42,735 bases of DNA from a virus, in IMG/VR virus record IMGVR_UViG_3300049846_000758, positions 1 through 42,735 of that record, one strand, 5' to 3'. Below the pieces are notes generated by a model that was not told where the DNA came from, searched no databases, and saw only the letters and a program-made list of their open reading frames with translations. Positions 39,526 through 42,735 of the stretch are shown here, piece after piece. The position numbers and the translations under genes were made by a program. The number at the start of each line of letters is the position of its first letter. The stretch's first letter is position 1.

Positions 39526-40461
39526 ATGATCGCACGTTCTTCTCTTATCGTTGGCCCGGCTCGGGTTGTCCGTGGCGCGGGTACTGTCCACGTCCGGGAG
39601 CCGTTCACCGTCGATTTGGTGAAGAACACCTTTCCGATCACGCTGGAAGGATACGGCCAGATTGACTCCCGTGATGAGGACATGATCGCCACATGCTCCT
39701 TCACACCTGACGGCCGATGGAATGCGGCAACCCGCGCGTTCCTTTGGCCGTATTTGAACCCGACGATCGGATCTGACCCGTTCACGGCTTCGGATGTTCC
39801 GACTGTGATTCATGAACTCAACTCGCATCTGCACACCATTGTTGCGAGTGCAGTAACCCAGATGCCGAGCATCACGTTGAGTTCAGTTGCACCGATGATT
39901 GGTCAGGCTACGATCACCGGCATTCGTGGAACTGGTAAAGACTGGAACGATGCGGACGGAATCTACACGGCGGCGGCGACTGGTGGCACGTTCACCGACA
40001 CGGCTTTCGTTGCTTCGGACATCAAGACCCAAGATTACACAGGGGCATTTGGAAGCGTCACCGGGTTGACAAGCATCAAGACCGAATCGGGATGGACGAT
40101 CGACTTTGAAACCGGGATCGAATTCATCAAGGTTGACGAGGTTGGTACATGTAAGGCGACGCTCACGAGCGTTGGGGTTTTGGCGCGCTGCACTCCGTTG
40201 GGGTTGACGCTCGCCAATGTTCTGGCTGCTCTGGACTTCCAGGAGACTGGCAGCGCCAGGGGCAAGAGTGGCAACGCGCTCGGAGCGGACCTTGTGATCA
40301 CGGGTGCCGATGCTTCAACGATCGTGACCTTGAAGTCGGCAAAGCTTGTTCGAGGGGGGTTCCGGTTTGGTTCGCGAATCTTGCGCGATGGTGAACTCGG
40401 CTGGGTGGCAACACGCAATTTCAGCTCTGGAACGGCTGGGGCTCTTTGCACGCTCGCTTGA
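39526..40461 (+). CDS. Major tail tube protein (putative)
   Basis: 311 aa from ATG 39526. EGYGQIDSRDEDMIATCSFT, WNAATRAFLWPYLNPTIGSD and the overall beta content are of a phage tail-tube type. It is the first of a run of tail genes that leads through the fibre to the tape measure. No sheath gene is found, so the tail is probably non-contractile. It overlaps the next gene by TGATG. Confidence 0.65.
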   Translation: MIARSSLIVGPARVVRGAGTVHVREPFTVDLVKNTFPITLEGYGQIDSRDEDMIATCSFTPDGRWNAATRAFLWPYLNPTIGSDPFTASDVPTVIHELNSHLHTIVASAVTQMPSITLSSVAPMIGQATITGIRGTGKDWNDADGIYTAAATGGTFTDTAFVASDIKTQDYTGAFGSVTGLTSIKTESGWTIDFETGIEFIKVDEVGTCKATLTSVGVLARCTPLGLTLANVLAALDFQETGSARGKSGNALGADLVITGADASTIVTLKSAKLVRGGFRFGSRILRDGELGWVATRNFSSGTAGALCTLA

Positions 40462-40910
40462 TGAAGCTGACATGGCAACCGATCGACAACACGGGCGCCA
40501 CCGACGGCGCACCAGTCGTGATTGCCGACACGGTTCCGACGCGAGGGGCCGGTTCCAAGATTGTGTTATCGTCGTCGTTCAGTCATCAGCGCGCCTCGGA
40601 GGCCGTGCAGTATCCACGTGCAGAGAGCGCGGAATTCTTCGATCGCGGGAACCAGTCCACGGTGTTCTCGGCGCTCGTTCTCTACGAGTTCTCGACGTTG
40701 TCGGCCTGTGCGCAGTTCATCGCGCGTCTTGGAAACACGCTCGGTGGCCGTGGAAACCTGACGCTGAGCTACCCAGGCGGCGGGTCGGACACGATCCCGA
40801 GGTGCGTGTGGCAGGCAATCCCGGTGCAGCCGAAGATCGGGATCGTGGTGTCGGTGACTTATACGTTCACTGGTGGGCAGGTGTACGGTGGCACACTTCC
40901 GACTGATTGA
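40461..40910 (+). CDS. Tail assembly protein, unknown
   Basis: 149 aa from ATG 40461 (TGATG overlap). Beta-rich: GAGSKIVLSSSFSHQRASEA and PKIGIVVSVTYTFTGGQVYG. Position after the tube protein suggests a tail-structure or chaperone role. No family is recognised. Confidence 0.55.
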   Translation: MKLTWQPIDNTGATDGAPVVIADTVPTRGAGSKIVLSSSFSHQRASEAVQYPRAESAEFFDRGNQSTVFSALVLYEFSTLSACAQFIARLGNTLGGRGNLTLSYPGGGSDTIPRCVWQAIPVQPKIGIVVSVTYTFTGGQVYGGTLPTD

Positions 40911-40913
40911 CAT

Positions 40914-41600
40914 ATGGCATTCCGAATCGACAATTGCAGCCGTATACGGGTCATTCTGGACCTATCCGCAAAGACCGGACCTCTCACTGATGCTCTGTGC
41001 GGTGACGCTCCTCGGTTCGCGCGCGGTGGCGCGTTGCGGTTCGAGTTTCTTCTGGTTCACGGCCCGTCAGCGGAGCTTGCCGACCCTTCGCTTATTGCTG
41101 CCGCACGGCTGCGAGTGTTGTCCTCAGAGGACCCGGACTCAGCAATCGGCATCGACAAGACGATCGGTCCGTCGTACATCAACGCCGGAGTTACGGCAGC
41201 GCAGTGGGCATCCGGTGAGCCGGAGATGTGTCACTTAAGATTTGAGCTTACGTCCTCAGAGACTGCGGAAGGAGTCTTCGCTGGCACCTTGGCCGATGCT
41301 GACGCGGATCATTGGTTCCTCCTCACCCACGGCTCTGGGGACGCCTTTTTGTTTGCCAGCAAGGTGAAGTCCTTTGACGCTGGCTACACGGCCAGCGGAA
41401 CGCCACCACTGAGCGGCACAGCGGCGAGCATCGAGCAGGTCCGGGCCTATCTCGATGCGGCCCTGGCGCAATACGTCAAGTTCGTCGGGAACCCGCCTGG
41501 GCGAAAGCTGGAGCTGACTTCGGGCGTAGGTGGCAAAGTGGTTCAGCTCGGCGCGGACGACGAGGGCAACTTCAGCACCGGCACGCAGCCAACAGATTGA
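40914..41600 (+). CDS. Baseplate/fibre-associated protein
   Basis: 228 aa. The N-terminal ~75 residues (VILDLSAKTGPLTDAL, RFARGGALRFEFLLVHG) are close to the Ig-like N-terminal domains found in receptor-binding-protein holders such as BppU. The C-terminal part has a helix (IEQVRAYLDAALAQYVKF) and a short beta end. It lies directly before the YadA-like fibre and may attach it to the tail. Confidence 0.6.
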   Translation: MAFRIDNCSRIRVILDLSAKTGPLTDALCGDAPRFARGGALRFEFLLVHGPSAELADPSLIAAARLRVLSSEDPDSAIGIDKTIGPSYINAGVTAAQWASGEPEMCHLRFELTSSETAEGVFAGTLADADADHWFLLTHGSGDAFLFASKVKSFDAGYTASGTPPLSGTAASIEQVRAYLDAALAQYVKFVGNPPGRKLELTSGVGGKVVQLGADDEGNFSTGTQPTD

Positions 41601-41602
41601 TT

Positions 41603-42735
41603 ATGAAAACGGCCGTCTCATTCTTCATCCGATTCGCTCTGGCTCTGTTGCTTTGGTATGGAATCGGTCATGCAATCGCGGCGACGCAGATCGTCGGCTA
41701 CGTCACGATCACCAACACGCCGGCCGGGCTCACGAGCAACATCGTTGTCAATATCGGGGCAGCGGACACGCGCAATTGGACGAACTCAACGGCAGGAGCC
41801 CCGAGCACGAGTATTCAGATCACAAACAGCACATCGGCCAGTGCAACGAACCTGGTGGCCCATCTGACCGCGTATCCGGTTTACTCGGCAGGCGCCGGAA
41901 CTCCGCAGTTGCTGGCCACGCTGAACAGCACGAACACGAGCGTTGTTAACCTCTACGCGCCGGACAATACCAACATGACGGTTAGCTTCGGAGGGCTCTG
42001 GGCGAGGGTGGTCTACGTGACGAACACCTACGCGGACGGTGTCCCGATCTTGAACCGAACGAACTCGATGAGCAGCACGGCGCGGACGAACGCGGAGAAC
42101 GCAATCGTCAACCTGCTGGCGGTGAACCGGGCAACGAACCAGGTGCCGCTGGCGTCTGGGTTCCTCGCGAAGTACACGGACACGAACACCGCGCAGACAC
42201 TGGGGAACAAAACGCTGATTGGTCCGGTGGTGATCGGGGGGAGGTGGACGACGATCACGAACTTGACCGGGACCAATGTGGCGCTGACGAATGTCACTCT
42301 TCGGCTGGTGACTGCGAGCGGTGTGACAATTACTGAGGGCACGTACAGCGGAACGATCGCCAGCCTGACGAACGGATCGATCTTCTCCAACTTCCTTGCT
42401 TACGCGCGTCTGTCGAACCCTTTAGCAACGAACCTTGTGAACTACGGGAACGCGTTTCGGTCCGAAGGAACGGGTGGAAACTCGTTTCAGGTGGGATCGA
42501 ATGCGCAGGCGCTTGGGTCGCTTGGGATTGCCGTCGGAAACGGAGCCGTTTCTGGTTCAGCGAATGCGTCAGCTTTTGGCAATTCTACATTGGCAACAAA
42601 CATCAACACGACGGCAGTTGGGTACGGGGCACAGGCCACAACAAATTACGCAACCGCAGTCGGCACTGGGGCCACGGCATCTGCGGACAACGCGATTGCT
42701 GTCGGAGAAGGTGTAGTCACAAGTGGAAGTTTTGC
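41603..42735 (+). CDS. Tail fibre with signal peptide, 5' part (continues at base 1)
   Basis: First 377 codons of the fibre. MKTAVSFFIRFALALLLWYG to AIA-AT is a Sec signal peptide with cleavage near residue 27. Residues 30-190 are Asn/Thr-rich beta. TLGNKTLIGPVVIGG (~195) is a phage-fibre repeat motif. The YadA-like repeats start at ~293 (QVGSNAQALGSLGIAVG). The final 127 bases repeat the window start. Trimeric autotransporters also carry a signal peptide and the same head repeats, so the fibre looks like an adhesin head on a phage fibre; the C-terminal membrane anchor of such adhesins is not seen. Confidence 0.8.
   Translation, partial: MKTAVSFFIRFALALLLWYGIGHAIAATQIVGYVTITNTPAGLTSNIVVNIGAADTRNWTNSTAGAPSTSIQITNSTSASATNLVAHLTAYPVYSAGAGTPQLLATLNSTNTSVVNLYAPDNTNMTVSFGGLWARVVYVTNTYADGVPILNRTNSMSSTARTNAENAIVNLLAVNRATNQVPLASGFLAKYTDTNTAQTLGNKTLIGPVVIGGRWTTITNLTGTNVALTNVTLRLVTASGVTITEGTYSGTIASLTNGSIFSNFLAYARLSNPLATNLVNYGNAFRSEGTGGNSFQVGSNAQALGSLGIAVGNGAVSGSANASAFGNSTLATNINTTAVGYGAQATTNYATAVGTGATASADNAIAVGEGVVTSGSF
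42609..42735. repeat. Terminal direct repeat, right copy
   Basis: This stretch is identical to 1-127 and should be counted once in the circular genome. The fibre frame passes through it without change. Confidence 0.95.

Noticed and set aside
1-42735. Lysogeny module (integrase, repressor, excisionase) and tRNA genes
   Set aside because: None found in any gene or gap that I read.

Overview
The window is the whole genome of an uncultivated tailed double-stranded DNA phage, probably a siphovirus. Its first and last 127 bases are identical, so it is a circularised assembly with a unique length of 42,608 bp. One tail-fibre gene runs across the cut (41603 to the end, then 1 to 752). Every gene I can support lies on the + strand. 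Most neighbours overlap by ATGA or a similar stop/start junction, so translation is strongly coupled. I see no integrase, excisionase, CI/Cro-type repressor, tRNA or CRISPR array, so nothing points to a temperate lifestyle. The host cannot be named. An exported beta-barrel ending in Phe and several Sec signal peptides point to a two-membrane bacterium. The Mu-like head genes, the chitobiase-like C-terminal domain and Asn/Thr-rich exported fibres would suit Verrucomicrobiota or a relative, at low confidence.

Layout. (1) 1-5195: end of the YadA-like fibre, a small membrane protein, tape measure, tail-tip/baseplate proteins and a Cys-rich small protein, closed by a terminator. (2) 5196-5431: control region with an early promoter, a palindromic operator and a short 5'-leader hairpin. 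(3) 5432-17349: replication, recombination and DNA-modification operon: Rad50/gp46-like ATPase, UvrD-like helicase, DUF5131 protein, MT-A70 methylase, nucleotidyltransferase, a lambda-O-like initiator containing a probable origin, SSB, a cytosine-C5 methylase overlapped by a second long frame, HNH protein and a RusA resolvase split over two frames. (4) 17340-17413: a second promoter with the same operator and the same hairpin loop. (5) 17436-20900: small genes and a SNF2 helicase. (6) 20902-29757: Mu gpF-like head protein, ParB-methylase fusion, a TCCGGA repeat cluster that may be the packaging site, terminase, portal, a protease-scaffold-capsid fusion and an exported protein, then a terminator. 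(7) 29831-32109: connector and tail-completion genes. (8) 32106-39509: two exported beta-helix proteins, lysis genes and an outer-membrane barrel. (9) 39526-end: tail tube, tail proteins and fibre.

How it works together. The early promoter would express DNA metabolism. The initiator would bind the iterons inside its own gene to start replication, while Rad50-like ATPase, UvrD-like helicase, SSB, SNF2 helicase and RusA handle recombination and branched DNA, and three methylases modify the genome. The late half builds the particle. The most unusual points are (a) two promoters sharing an operator and a leader hairpin whose stem differs by pair-preserving changes while the loop is fixed; (b) three 23-bp iterons, read in three frames, followed by three perfect inverted repeats inside the initiator gene; (c) a 900-bp same-strand dual-frame region in the cytosine methylase; (d) RusA split between frames that both begin at one ATGAATG; (e) signal peptides on four virion-type proteins; and (f) capsid protease, scaffold and shell protein in one frame.
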